From a virus: a stretch of DNA of 61,907 nt. The notes beneath the pieces are model-generated. The model was given only the letters and a program-made list of their open reading frames with translations, was not told the origin of the DNA and searched no databases. The stretch is taken from positions 1 through 61,907 of IMG/VR virus record IMGVR_UViG_3300008117_000062; one strand, written 5' to 3'. Below are positions 12,844 through 21,722 of the stretch, in pieces. A program made the translations under genes and the position numbers. Position 1 is the stretch's first letter. Each line of letters begins with the position of its first letter.

Positions 12844-14147
12844 AAAGTAACCCAAAGTCTTACGATAAGCCAAACGATTTCGATCTGCTCACCCTCACGG
12901 TAGTTTCAAATAGAGGTGGAGATCCCGTAAGTTTGATAAGTCAGTTTGTTGAGTTGGATATCTACGAAAACATATTTGATAACAAGTTGTTCGGTGAGGT
13001 TGTTATTGCTGATTCGTTGAACTACTCTGGTACAATACCGTTGGTTGGGAATGAGACTATACAGGTGTCTTATAGAACAAGAGGAACTACCGACATAGTA
13101 ACACTAACTGGAAAAGTGTTTGCTGTCCGTGGACTTGGCAGATCAACTAATGAAAAAGGCCAAGTATACAAGTTGCAGTTCGTAAGCGATATACAGTATA
13201 AGAATGGAATGATGCGCGTAGCATGTTCGAAAAAGGGAACCATCGGAAAGATGGTTAGAGATTTGTTCATAGAAAATTTCACATCGGATGCGGATATCAA
13301 GAAACTGCATGAGATAGGTGATACAGGCTCAAAGACATTCAAGTTTATATTTCCATATTGGAGTCCACTGGATTGTATGAACTGGTTGGCATACAGAGCA
13401 TTTTCTCCAGGAACAACTCCATCAAACCCATCATGTTTTGTATTCTATGAAGATGTTGATGGATTTCATTTTACAGACATAATGTCCAAGGTTGAAAATA
13501 GACCAAAAATGAAATTTAGATATGAGCCAAATAATGCAGCAAATCAAACCGATGTAAATAGATTTCTTGAGAAGACGCAGGAATATACAGTTAGATCTTA
13601 CTTCGACAGACTAAAAGAATACAAGATGGGTATGTACTCAAGTGTTCTTTATACTCACGATATAACGACTAAGAAATTCAAGTCTAATGAAGTAAACTAC
13701 GATGATATATTTGGATCATCTAAGCATTTGAACAAATATCCTCTGCTTCCCGCAACAGAGAAATCCATGAAGCAAACAAATATTGGCAACATGGCTCTTC
13801 TGCCAGTTCAAAACAAAAAGTTTGATGATGTTGCAGAGAATGAAACACCAGAGAAGTTCTTTCAATATAGGAATAGTCTTCTTGAGCAGTTCAATACCAT
13901 TAGACTTACCAAAATGGTTGCAGGAAATTCATCTTTGCGATTGCTTGATGTAATTGAGTTTGACATACCAAAGGCTGGATATCTTTCCGAAAATGAACAG
14001 GATTGGGTTGATCCATATCTCAGTGGCAGATATCTCATATTTGGAATAAAACATACAATAAGCAATGACCCTGAAATAGGATACAGAACCATCATAGATA
14101 TTGCCAAGGATTCATTGATAAAGGGTATCCCCGACAAGTTTGAGTAA
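12840..14147 (+). CDS. 27: Baseplate hub protein gp27-like, 435 aa
   Basis: The N-terminus (LLTLTVVSNRGGDPVSL, then FVELDIYENIFDNKLFGEV and LIGNETI-type text) and the KFIFPYWSPLDCMNWLAYRAFSPG segment near residues 168-191 are typical of gp27, the trimeric hub cylinder that holds the gp5 spike. Length is near T4 gp27 (about 391). Its place directly before the spike gene agrees. Confidence 0.82.
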   Translation: MKSNPKSYDKPNDFDLLTLTVVSNRGGDPVSLISQFVELDIYENIFDNKLFGEVVIADSLNYSGTIPLVGNETIQVSYRTRGTTDIVTLTGKVFAVRGLGRSTNEKGQVYKLQFVSDIQYKNGMMRVACSKKGTIGKMVRDLFIENFTSDADIKKLHEIGDTGSKTFKFIFPYWSPLDCMNWLAYRAFSPGTTPSNPSCFVFYEDVDGFHFTDIMSKVENRPKMKFRYEPNNAANQTDVNRFLEKTQEYTVRSYFDRLKEYKMGMYSSVLYTHDITTKKFKSNEVNYDDIFGSSKHLNKYPLLPATEKSMKQTNIGNMALLPVQNKKFDDVAENETPEKFFQYRNSLLEQFNTIRLTKMVAGNSSLRLLDVIEFDIPKAGYLSENEQDWVDPYLSGRYLIFGIKHTISNDPEIGYRTIIDIAKDSLIKGIPDKFE

Positions 14148-14170
14148 CCTTATACAGAATGGAGAATACT

Positions 14171-14314
14171 ATGGAAGAGAAGAACGAACGCAAGGTAATA
14201 ACTCCCCGCGAAACTCAAGACAAGTTGAACAAGTTGCCGTATACAAAGGAAGAGTTGCTCGACTGGGAACGGTGGGGAAACGAAAACTTCGGCACTCCCG
14301 AAAGGAACCGATGA
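14171..14314 (+). CDS. Hypothetical protein, 47 aa
   Basis: A short frame fills the 170-nt space between the hub and spike genes. The start has GGAG seven bases upstream. The peptide is charged and includes KLPYTKEELLDWERWGNENF. No function is recognised. It uses a frame distinct from its neighbours and ends three bases before the spike start. Confidence 0.6.
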   Translation: MEEKNERKVITPRETQDKLNKLPYTKEELLDWERWGNENFGTPERNR

Positions 14315-14317
14315 TAA

Positions 14318-15445
14318 ATGGACATAATGGGTCAGGCTGGATTCGTCTGGTGGTTTGGTGTCGTTGAAGACACAGATGACCCATTGAAATTGGGTAGGGT
14401 GCGAGTTCGTATTTTTGGATACCACCCACCCAACAAAAAGATGCTTCCTACGGATGATTTGCCGTGGGCGCACCCATTGCAAGACATAACAAGTGCATCC
14501 ATAAGCGGGGTTGGTAAATCGCCAACTGGACTTGTGGCTGGTTCTCATGTCTTTGGTTTTTTCAGAGATGGTTCAAATGCACAGCAGCCAGTTGTTATGT
14601 TTTCTGTTGGCGGTATTCCTGATGAAGTTGCAAACAAGAAGTTTGGCTTCAATGATCCATCGGAAACTTATCCCACAAAGGAATATGTTGACAAGAAACA
14701 CTCTGATGTTAACTTTCTAGCCACTGGTGAAAACACAGATAAGACTGTGATAGAGGATAGAAAGAAAGACAAGAAGAAAGATGTTCCAGTAGCACTCGAC
14801 AGTAATGATGTCGAAAAGTGGACTGAGCCAGAGTCACCATACAAACCGAAATATCCCAAGAACAAGGTCTTTGCGACAGAGAGTGGGATGGTCGAGGAGT
14901 GGGATGATACCAAAGACAAGGAGCGTCACCACACCTATCATCCAGGTGGAAGTTTTGAGGAAGTTGCAAATGGTTGGGAAAAAGACCCAAAAGGAACTCG
15001 GGTTCACAAGGTCAAAGGAAACAACTATGAGATATTGGCTGGTGATGACTTTGTCCATATCAAGGGTAGTGCCAAGATCACAGTAGACGGCTCGGCAAAG
15101 ATATACATTGGGGCTGGAGAAGATAGTGGAGATCTAAACATACAAGTGGATAGAGATGTCAATCTGTATGTAACGGGAAATGTCCGTGGCACAGTTGAGA
15201 AGAATGTAGATCTTACGGTAAAGAAGAAGTATAGAGAAACAGTTGAAGACAGCCGCTATTTCAAAGTCAATGGCGACTTTGTAGTTGAGGCAGAAGGAAA
15301 CATCGTTCTTAAATCTGGTAAGAATGCAGTTGTCAAGACGGCCAAGAACTCGGATGTCTTCCTATCGGGAGAAGCCCCATCGATCAAACTAAACTCTCCG
15401 CGAGGGGGGTCTGATCCAACCGTTCCAGTCGGAGACTTGACATGA
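14318..15445 (+). CDS. 5: Central spike protein gp5-like, without a lysozyme domain
   Basis: The N-terminal OB-fold domain (about residues 8-115) includes GVVEDTDDPLKLGRVRVRIF, DLPWAHPLQ and GPVVM-like text. A Lys/Asp-rich linker (130-180) follows, then the DDTKDKERHHTYHPGGSFEE segment and a C-terminal beta-helix with repeated strands (DRDVNLYVTGNVRGTVEKN, VNGDFVVEAEGNIVLKSG). T4 gp5 (about 575 aa) has a T4-lysozyme domain between these parts; none is present here. The spike must therefore puncture without hydrolysing peptidoglycan itself. The next two genes follow with overlaps. Confidence 0.88.
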   Translation: MDIMGQAGFVWWFGVVEDTDDPLKLGRVRVRIFGYHPPNKKMLPTDDLPWAHPLQDITSASISGVGKSPTGLVAGSHVFGFFRDGSNAQQPVVMFSVGGIPDEVANKKFGFNDPSETYPTKEYVDKKHSDVNFLATGENTDKTVIEDRKKDKKKDVPVALDSNDVEKWTEPESPYKPKYPKNKVFATESGMVEEWDDTKDKERHHTYHPGGSFEEVANGWEKDPKGTRVHKVKGNNYEILAGDDFVHIKGSAKITVDGSAKIYIGAGEDSGDLNIQVDRDVNLYVTGNVRGTVEKNVDLTVKKKYRETVEDSRYFKVNGDFVVEAEGNIVLKSGKNAVVKTAKNSDVFLSGEAPSIKLNSPRGGSDPTVPVGDLT

Positions 15446-15639
15446 TCCCACTAAACTGGCGTGGGGTTTTTAGCCTATCAGTAAGGTATAAAGTTGGTGA
15501 TGTTGTGTATTTTAGCGATGATGGTTTCACCTATGTCTGCAAGCGCGAAACATACGGCATACCGCCTTACATTTATGACTCTGGATTTGAGTTGTTGGCT
15601 GGATTCAACATAACCGAAATTGACGGGGGTTCTTTCTAA
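15442..15639 (+). CDS. Small protein with a carbohydrate-binding-like module, 65 aa
   Basis: The protein contains YKVGDVVYFSDDGFTYVC followed by a short aromatic-rich stretch, similar to small chitin/carbohydrate-binding (CBM5/12-like) repeats in which a 'Y-x-x-GD-x-V-x-Y-x-x-x-x-Y-x-C' pattern occurs. It is encoded between spike and spike tip with 4-nt and 1-nt overlaps, so a place in the spike or hub is likely. The binding activity is inferred only from pattern. Confidence 0.6.
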   Translation: MIPLNWRGVFSLSVRYKVGDVVYFSDDGFTYVCKRETYGIPPYIYDSGFELLAGFNITEIDGGSF

Positions 15640-15899
15640 TGCCTAGCGTTGGTCGAGTTGGCGCAGATAGTGCTGGCGGATTGATTACCTCTGGAAATTT
15701 ATCAGTTGAGATAAATGGTCTTCCCGTTGCCATAATTGGCAGCAAGGTCAAGGGACACGGGGATTCACCCCATAGTTCCCCCACTATGACTGTGGGATCT
15801 CAGAGCGTGGTTGTTGGAGGCATAGGTATCTGTAGGATGGGAGATTCCGCCAGTTGCGGAGATACTCTTATATCAAGTAGTAATGTGGAGGCTGGCTAA
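15639..15899 (+). CDS. 5.4: PAAR-type spike tip protein (gp5.4-like), 86 aa
   Basis: The PAAR pattern is visible: LVINGLPVAIIG-type strands, KVKGHGDSPHSSPTM with His residues near 47 and 52 (possible metal ligands), QSVVVGGIGICRMGDSASCGD with two Cys, and a Ser/Asn-rich end. PAAR proteins form the pointed, metal-stabilised cone on contractile spikes. It overlaps both neighbours by one base. Confidence 0.85.
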   Translation: MPSVGRVGADSAGGLITSGNLSVEINGLPVAIIGSKVKGHGDSPHSSPTMTVGSQSVVVGGIGICRMGDSASCGDTLISSSNVEAG

Positions 15900-16783
15900 T
15901 GGTGTGGCCGCAGAATCAACCTGGTTATCCAAATATCTTTGATGCTGCAAATTGCAGCCTCATATCTCAACTTTTACCAGCAAATGCAAAGAAGTTTCTT
16001 GCAGATTTCATGGATGGAAACGCATTCAGAAATCCAGTTCAGCAAGTAACGGAAGCACTTGGCAAAAAACTTGGGGGCAACCAAAACAAGTTGAATGAAC
16101 TTCTTGGCGCAGATAGTCCATTTAACAATTCTTTGGAAGAACTCAATGGTGCTTTGAGTGGACTAAACACAGAACTAAGTGCTTTCAATGCCCATACAGC
16201 GCGGCTGAGTGGTGTTCAACTCGGAGGAGACAACGGAGTTCTTCCTAGATTGGATCAAATCATAGGAGTAATGTCTGCCTACAACAGTATAAAGGATCTA
16301 CTGAAGGATCCTGGTGAGTTGCTTGAGGACAACTTCTCCAATGCATTCTCGTCTCTAAATCCACAGATATCTGGTCCATTCTTTGAGAACTTTGGGCAGA
16401 ATATGAATCAGATAGGAACCGTACTGTCCAACATCGAAACTCAGTTGGCACTTGGTGGAGCCTCTGGTTTAGCCGATACGGTGGGTCAGTTGAGGCAGTT
16501 GACGCAGAATGCTCTATCGCTACAGAGTAATATTCAGACGCTCATAAACAATGACAACAACACATTTGCCTTGGCGTTAGCCTTTGTGGAGCGTTATGCC
16601 TTGGGAAATACAATCATATCATCTGCTCTGACCGACCCATGCTTCGGCGCAAAGTTGGCTAAGAATCTAATTCTACAGCCTGACTTTAGCAAGGGGCTTG
16701 ATGATATAGCAGCAGAAACGGGTACTAAGATAGAAGGTGCGCCCGTAAACTTTCTGGATTTTGTTCCAAGTCTGAAGAGTTAA
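15899..16783 (+). CDS. Helical structural protein after the spike tip, 294 aa
   Basis: The protein is Asn/Gln/Leu-rich and predicted to be largely helical, with long amphipathic stretches (NSLEELNGALSGLNTEL; FGQNMNQIGTVLSNIETQL). No catalytic motif is seen. It is the last gene of the gp48-to-PAAR set, with a 1-nt overlap to the tip gene. T4-like marine phages often have an unnamed structural gene in this place; a baseplate or hub role is inferred from location. Confidence 0.6.
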   Translation: MVWPQNQPGYPNIFDAANCSLISQLLPANAKKFLADFMDGNAFRNPVQQVTEALGKKLGGNQNKLNELLGADSPFNNSLEELNGALSGLNTELSAFNAHTARLSGVQLGGDNGVLPRLDQIIGVMSAYNSIKDLLKDPGELLEDNFSNAFSSLNPQISGPFFENFGQNMNQIGTVLSNIETQLALGGASGLADTVGQLRQLTQNALSLQSNIQTLINNDNNTFALALAFVERYALGNTIISSALTDPCFGAKLAKNLILQPDFSKGLDDIAAETGTKIEGAPVNFLDFVPSLKS

Positions 16784-16803
16784 TATTCGTCATATTTGTA
16801 TCT

Positions 16804-16811
16804 GATAAATA
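16804..16811 (+). promoter_or_regulatory. Late-type promoter box GATAAATA
   Basis: This box lies in the short intergenic gap before the membrane-anchored gene at 16833 and the gp25-gp6 wedge genes. Expected transcription starts near 16818 would leave a 15-nt leader containing GGAG. Confidence 0.6.
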
Positions 16812-16832
16812 TTTGCTACTTTGGAGAAACTA

Positions 16833-17471
16833 ATGATTACGGATTCATTGCAGGGTTGGTTAGAGGTTGTTGGTGCCGCTCTGGGTGCTATTACTGCGGC
16901 TATAGGTGCTTTCATTGCGTCTAAACCAATAATAAGGTATTTCAAAAAGCGTGGAGCAGTAAAACGCGAGGAAACTTTTAATACAGTCAATATGCGTATA
17001 TCTGATCTTCTTGGAGAACTTCGAATGAAGTCCAAGGGTTCTCGCGTTTCACTTACTCAGTTTCATAATGGTGGAAAGTTTGCTGATGGGTCTTCGATGC
17101 GAAGGATGAGCATATCGCATCAATCTTGTGATCCAAAAATATCATCTACCATGCAGTTTAGGCAAGATGTTCTTGTTAGTAGATTCGTGGAAATCATACA
17201 GCAGTTGCGAGAAAACAATCCGCATATAAGAAATGTCTCTTCTTTGTTTGAGTCAAACACCAAGAAGTTCTATGAACTCCATGATACCACAGGCTTCTCG
17301 ATTTTGCCGCTGTTTTGCAGCGATAGCCTCGTAGTTTATGGATACATAACAATTGAATGGTGTGATTTGCAAACTATAGACAATGTTGATGAAACGGATG
17401 TCAAGTCCCACATGGAATACACCCGAGATCAGGTGTCATTCCTTCTCAATTCAGCGAAAGACTATAGATGA
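16833..17471 (+). CDS. Membrane-anchored protein with a GAF-like soluble domain, 212 aa
   Basis: One hydrophobic helix (about residues 9-29) is followed by a basic stop-transfer segment (RYFKKRGAVKR) and a soluble domain of about 170 residues containing VSLTQFHNGGKFADGS. The 'QFHNGG' motif is typical of GAF/PAS-like small-molecule domains in phage and bacterial membrane proteins. The ATG at 16833 is preceded by GGAG at 16823; a TTG twelve bases upstream is unlikely. It has its own late-type promoter and overlaps gp25 by four bases. A non-structural membrane protein in the baseplate operon is unexpected. Function unknown. Confidence 0.6.
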   Translation: MITDSLQGWLEVVGAALGAITAAIGAFIASKPIIRYFKKRGAVKREETFNTVNMRISDLLGELRMKSKGSRVSLTQFHNGGKFADGSSMRRMSISHQSCDPKISSTMQFRQDVLVSRFVEIIQQLRENNPHIRNVSSLFESNTKKFYELHDTTGFSILPLFCSDSLVVYGYITIEWCDLQTIDNVDETDVKSHMEYTRDQVSFLLNSAKDYR

Positions 17472-17863
17472 GCATCATAAGGAAAAACTTTTTCAAAGAT
17501 TTGGATTTGGATTTTACTCCTCATCCAGTTACTGCTGATGTCTCTCAAAAGACGGATGCGGAGGCTGTTAAAAGAGCCATAAGAAATTTGGTTTTGATGA
17601 ATCGTCATGACAAGCCTTTTCAACCATACATCGATGCACGGATAACAAGACTCCTATTTGAGCCAGCAACCCCGATCATAGCCATGCAACTAAGGTCAAA
17701 TTTGATAGACATGATCAATCGACATGAGCCAAGGGCAAAGGTTAATGATGTGATTGTTTCCTTCAACGAAAAGAAAAACTCGTTCGAAACACAGATTTCG
17801 TTCATGCTATTGAACAACAGACAGGTGTCTAGTGTGTTTGTTAGCATAGAGAGGCTAAGATAA
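17468..17863 (+). CDS. 25: Baseplate wedge protein gp25
   Basis: At 131 residues it has the length of T4 gp25 (132). The N-terminus DLDLDFTPHPVTADVS, the AVKRAIRNLVLMNRHDKPFQ segment and the conserved EPR core (about residues 85-87, in a HEPRAKVNDV context) are diagnostic. gp25 sits at the wedge core and starts sheath contraction in contractile injection systems. It is followed by gp6 after one base. Confidence 0.93.
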   Translation: MSIIRKNFFKDLDLDFTPHPVTADVSQKTDAEAVKRAIRNLVLMNRHDKPFQPYIDARITRLLFEPATPIIAMQLRSNLIDMINRHEPRAKVNDVIVSFNEKKNSFETQISFMLLNNRQVSSVFVSIERLR

Positions 17864-17864
17864 A

Positions 17865-19709
17865 ATGCCAAATCGTGTAGTAACAACACCAGTGACAGAA
17901 TTAGACTTTTTTGCAATAAAGGAAAATCTAAAGACTTATCTCTCTGGTACATCTGAATTTTCAGATTTTGACTATGAGGGATCGGGAATAAATATTCTTC
18001 TTGATCTACTTGCCTATAATACACACTACACGGCTGTGTATGCAAATATGTTGGCAGCAGAGTCTTTCATTGACTCAGCAGTAATGAGGCGATCACTTGT
18101 CTCACTTGGTAAAAATCTAGGATATGTCCCAAATTCAAGCACTGCTGCAACGGCTGTACTGAATCTTACAATGGGAACTACCTCTGGAGTTCCAAATTAC
18201 ATCCCGATTGGAACAAAGTTTTTTTCTTCTAAGGATGGAGATAATTACACCTTTAGCACTGTTGATTCATTCAAGGTCAACAAAGATGCTGTCCCATACA
18301 AAGTTTCCAATCTTGAGGTGAGGCAAGGTATCTATAAGACTGCATCGTATATTTACGATTCAACAATAAACGCAATACGATTTGAGATCCCCTCTGCCAA
18401 GATAGACAAAAGTCTGATCAAGATATATGTCATGAATAGTCCAACCGATCTATCCAATATGGATGAATCGTGGAAAGTTAATGACGACTATCTTCAGTTG
18501 GACTCGACCTCTAAGGTATTTTTCATCAATGAAAACTTTAGAGGAAACTATGAGATTTCTTTCGGAGATGGAATACTTGGTAGCAAGCCAGCGGATAAGA
18601 GTTACATAATGATAGTCTACTTTCAGACAGAGGGATCTGCTGGAAATGCAATAGGAAATTCTGATACCGATGCTGCTTCATCATTTACTTTCAATGGTAT
18701 TGGTGGAAATGATTTTGATGCAAGTGTGGACACGGTAACAGCATCATATGGTGGTGCCGAAAGAGATACGGAAGAACAAATAAGATACACCGCTCCAAAG
18801 TACTATCAGTCTCAAGATAGGGCAGTCACCATTTCAGATTATGAAAGCATAATACTAAAGGAATACTCTGCTGCCAGTGCGGTTAGAGTTTGGGGTGGCG
18901 AGGAAAATGATCCTCCAGTTTACGGTAAGGTATTCGTATCAATACTTCCCAAGAGTGGGGAAATATTGAGCGATGCTGCCAAGGAATCAATAAAGACCAA
19001 TATTCTGTCAAAGAAGAAGGTAATAGCCGTAACTCCAGAGTTGGTTGACCCAGACTACACATACATCAAAGTGAATTGTTTTGTAACATATGATTCATCC
19101 AGAACAACTCAAAGCGATATCAGAGTTGGTAGTTCTGCATCAGCAGCTATAGTCAACTATTCAAATACTAGTCTTGAAAAATTCAATGGATCATTCAGAT
19201 ATTCTGTTCTCACAAGATTGGTTGACCTTTCTAATACGGCAATGGTGAGTAACAGGATATCAACAAAACTTGCCAAAAAACTAATACCGCGCGAGACTCC
19301 AACATCTTTCATATTAGATTTTGGAGCAAAACTGAACCATCCATTTGATGGCAATAACACCATACTGAACTCATCCGTGTTCAAATATAAAGACACATCA
19401 ACAAATCTCTTGGTCGATTGCTTCTTAGAGGACGATGGATATGGATCTATTTCAATATACACCATAAAGGACGGATCTAAAGTAGTTTTGAAGAGTGGTA
19501 TCGGATCGGTGGATTATCAAACAGGAAAAGTGAATTTGGTTAATTTCAATCCCTACAGCAGCAACAAACTATCTTATATCGAAATATCTGTCGAGCCAGA
19601 TCAAAGATTTGACATTGTACCAAAGAGAAATCAGATACTAAAAATAGACGAAAATATTTCTGGATCTATTGTTGTTGACACGGTCGATGTGTCTCGCGGT
19701 AATATCTAA
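17865..19709 (+). CDS. 6: Baseplate wedge protein gp6
   Basis: The protein has 614 residues (T4 gp6 about 660). N-terminal text SGINILLDLLAYNTHYTAVY, then AVMRRSLVSLGKNLGYVP, and the central GGAERDTEEQIRYTAPKYY and SQDRAVTISDYESI segments (about residues 294-327) are the hallmark of the gp6/baseplate-J family. These proteins form the inner-baseplate ring with gp25 and gp53. It overlaps the next gene by one base. Confidence 0.92.
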   Translation: MPNRVVTTPVTELDFFAIKENLKTYLSGTSEFSDFDYEGSGINILLDLLAYNTHYTAVYANMLAAESFIDSAVMRRSLVSLGKNLGYVPNSSTAATAVLNLTMGTTSGVPNYIPIGTKFFSSKDGDNYTFSTVDSFKVNKDAVPYKVSNLEVRQGIYKTASYIYDSTINAIRFEIPSAKIDKSLIKIYVMNSPTDLSNMDESWKVNDDYLQLDSTSKVFFINENFRGNYEISFGDGILGSKPADKSYIMIVYFQTEGSAGNAIGNSDTDAASSFTFNGIGGNDFDASVDTVTASYGGAERDTEEQIRYTAPKYYQSQDRAVTISDYESIILKEYSAASAVRVWGGEENDPPVYGKVFVSILPKSGEILSDAAKESIKTNILSKKKVIAVTPELVDPDYTYIKVNCFVTYDSSRTTQSDIRVGSSASAAIVNYSNTSLEKFNGSFRYSVLTRLVDLSNTAMVSNRISTKLAKKLIPRETPTSFILDFGAKLNHPFDGNNTILNSSVFKYKDTSTNLLVDCFLEDDGYGSISIYTIKDGSKVVLKSGIGSVDYQTGKVNLVNFNPYSSNKLSYIEISVEPDQRFDIVPKRNQILKIDENISGSIVVDTVDVSRGNI

Positions 19710-21721
19710 TGGCAAATATACCCCTACTTCTCAATACTGGAACAGGAGCAGCCGCACCAGCGGCAACTCTTGCTCTTTCAGAGGAGTCTCCCCGAACTAT
19801 AAAAAGATTTGGACCGAGCAATCTGATTGTTGATCAGGTTCCAGACTTTATAAACAGAGATCATGAGGGTTTCAGAAGTTTTGTTGAAGCATATTACGAG
19901 TGGATGGAAAGGAATCTAAATCCATTTGGTATCATCGATAGTTTTATGGATATGACCGATGTAGACACAACCATCGGTTTATTTGTCCTTGATTTCAGAG
20001 AAATGTATCTAAAGAACTTTCCATTGCAGTTGGCTACAGATTCAACTGGAAATATCGTTAGTGAGGCCAATTTTCTCAAGAATGCAAGAAACTTTTATGG
20101 AGCAAAAGGAACAGAAAAGTCTTTCAAGTTTCTTTTCAGACTGATCTACAACGCGGCATCCGAGGTTTATTATCCTGGTAATGATGTTCTGAAGGCATCT
20201 GATGGAAGATGGATAGAAAAGTTTTCTCTGAAGACAACCAACACTGGAGGAACTGCCAATTTTCAGATGGCTGGTCATCAAGTTGTTCAGATCAATCCAT
20301 TGAATGGTGATGTCATTGCATACGCAGAAGTTGCCGATGTCATTCAGTATCGCAAAGAATACTATGATATCAACGAAATATTCATCAAGAATAAGTTTGG
20401 CACATTCTTACCGAATCTGGATGTCTATGTTGATACATCAAGTGGAAGGCTGCTGGAGCGTGTCTATCCTGTAATAAGTGGATATGAAATAGTTGATGGT
20501 GGCCTTAGATATTCCAGAAGCGATGTTGTTACAAGTTCTACATCTTACAATGGATTTGGGCTTGAGTTGGCAATAGACTCGGTGAAGGAAAACGGTAAGA
20601 TCACGGGAGTACAGATAATCGATTCTGGAATTGGTTACGATCAGACACCAACAATATCAATAGCATCGAATACAGGAAACGGACTTGCTAGAGTAAATGT
20701 CACGATTGGAGCCGTGACATCCTATCCAGGATACTTCGCCACCAACAGCGGAAAACTTAGTTCAAACAAGAAACTGTATGATGCCGACTACTATCAGGAG
20801 TTTGCATATGCTCTACGCAGCGAAGTACCATTTCTTACCTATAAAGAAATATACAAGAAGTTGGTGCATCCTGCGGGATTCAAGATGTTCGGTGATGTTC
20901 TCATCAAGCGTGACATAGTAGATTCTCTTCCATTTCATTCCGAGATGCAGAGATATGAACTTCCTTTCATTGGTCACTATACACCATATAGAATTGGCAC
21001 AACCGCCGATCTATACAACAAGTATGTCAATGGATTCAACCCCCGAGGAAATTCATTCAGTTCATACCAAGCATACGGCCAAAGTGGTGGAAAACTACTC
21101 GTCACTCCAGTTGGTTTTACATTCAATGGCGGCGTAACATGGTCAACTATTGCGGCAAGTGGATCTAATGGAAATCTGATATCAGCCAGTGTCTTTGAGT
21201 TTCAGCGAGTCGGTGCTACACAAGGTGCTTTCTATCTAAAGCAGATAGATTTTGACACTACATCAGCAAGCATAACTGGCGGTGGATTTGTTGAGGGTAT
21301 AACATTCACCCTCATAGACAGCAATGCCACTGGTTACACGGCAACGATACAAAGAGTTCTATATGGCATTGGCATTGTCCCCGAAACATCAGCGGGACAA
21401 ACCCATGACCCGCAAGGACTTCCTCTTGGATCAAGCGGTAGTATAGAGGGATACATACAAGCACAGGGATTCAGTTATGCTTATTGGAGAGTTTATCACC
21501 ACCCGAATATCAGAGGAATAAAGGGTCTAACAGGACCATTGGGTGGTGGTACTGGACTAGGAGCATCATTTGGATCCGTTGCATTGAACCCATTCTTCAG
21601 AATGCCGATAGGATACCACTTCCATTCAAATCCAAACAGTGGTCCATACGAAGGAACCACTGGCGATGACAATCAGTATGGTCTGATCGAAAGCACAACT
21701 CTAACCTCACCGAACTTCTAA
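19709..21721 (+). CDS. Baseplate wedge-associated protein in the gp7 position, 670 aa
   Basis: The first 200 residues carry a wedge-type region: FVEAYYEWMERNLNPFG near 56-72, then LKNFPLQL, and YGAKGTEKSFKFLFRLIYNA near 130-149. The C-terminal half is Gly/Ser-rich and beta-like. The gene lies between gp6 and gp8, where T4 has gp7 (about 1032 aa), and proteins with this N-terminus are regular in marine T4-like phages. I name it by position only. Confidence 0.65.
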   Translation: MANIPLLLNTGTGAAAPAATLALSEESPRTIKRFGPSNLIVDQVPDFINRDHEGFRSFVEAYYEWMERNLNPFGIIDSFMDMTDVDTTIGLFVLDFREMYLKNFPLQLATDSTGNIVSEANFLKNARNFYGAKGTEKSFKFLFRLIYNAASEVYYPGNDVLKASDGRWIEKFSLKTTNTGGTANFQMAGHQVVQINPLNGDVIAYAEVADVIQYRKEYYDINEIFIKNKFGTFLPNLDVYVDTSSGRLLERVYPVISGYEIVDGGLRYSRSDVVTSSTSYNGFGLELAIDSVKENGKITGVQIIDSGIGYDQTPTISIASNTGNGLARVNVTIGAVTSYPGYFATNSGKLSSNKKLYDADYYQEFAYALRSEVPFLTYKEIYKKLVHPAGFKMFGDVLIKRDIVDSLPFHSEMQRYELPFIGHYTPYRIGTTADLYNKYVNGFNPRGNSFSSYQAYGQSGGKLLVTPVGFTFNGGVTWSTIAASGSNGNLISASVFEFQRVGATQGAFYLKQIDFDTTSASITGGGFVEGITFTLIDSNATGYTATIQRVLYGIGIVPETSAGQTHDPQGLPLGSSGSIEGYIQAQGFSYAYWRVYHHPNIRGIKGLTGPLGGGTGLGASFGSVALNPFFRMPIGYHFHSNPNSGPYEGTTGDDNQYGLIESTTLTSPNF

Positions 21722-21722
21722 T

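Noticed and set aside
17987-17994. AATAAATA inside gp6 as a late promoter
   Set aside because: It lies near the start of a long gene in the middle of an operon with no downstream start at a sensible distance.
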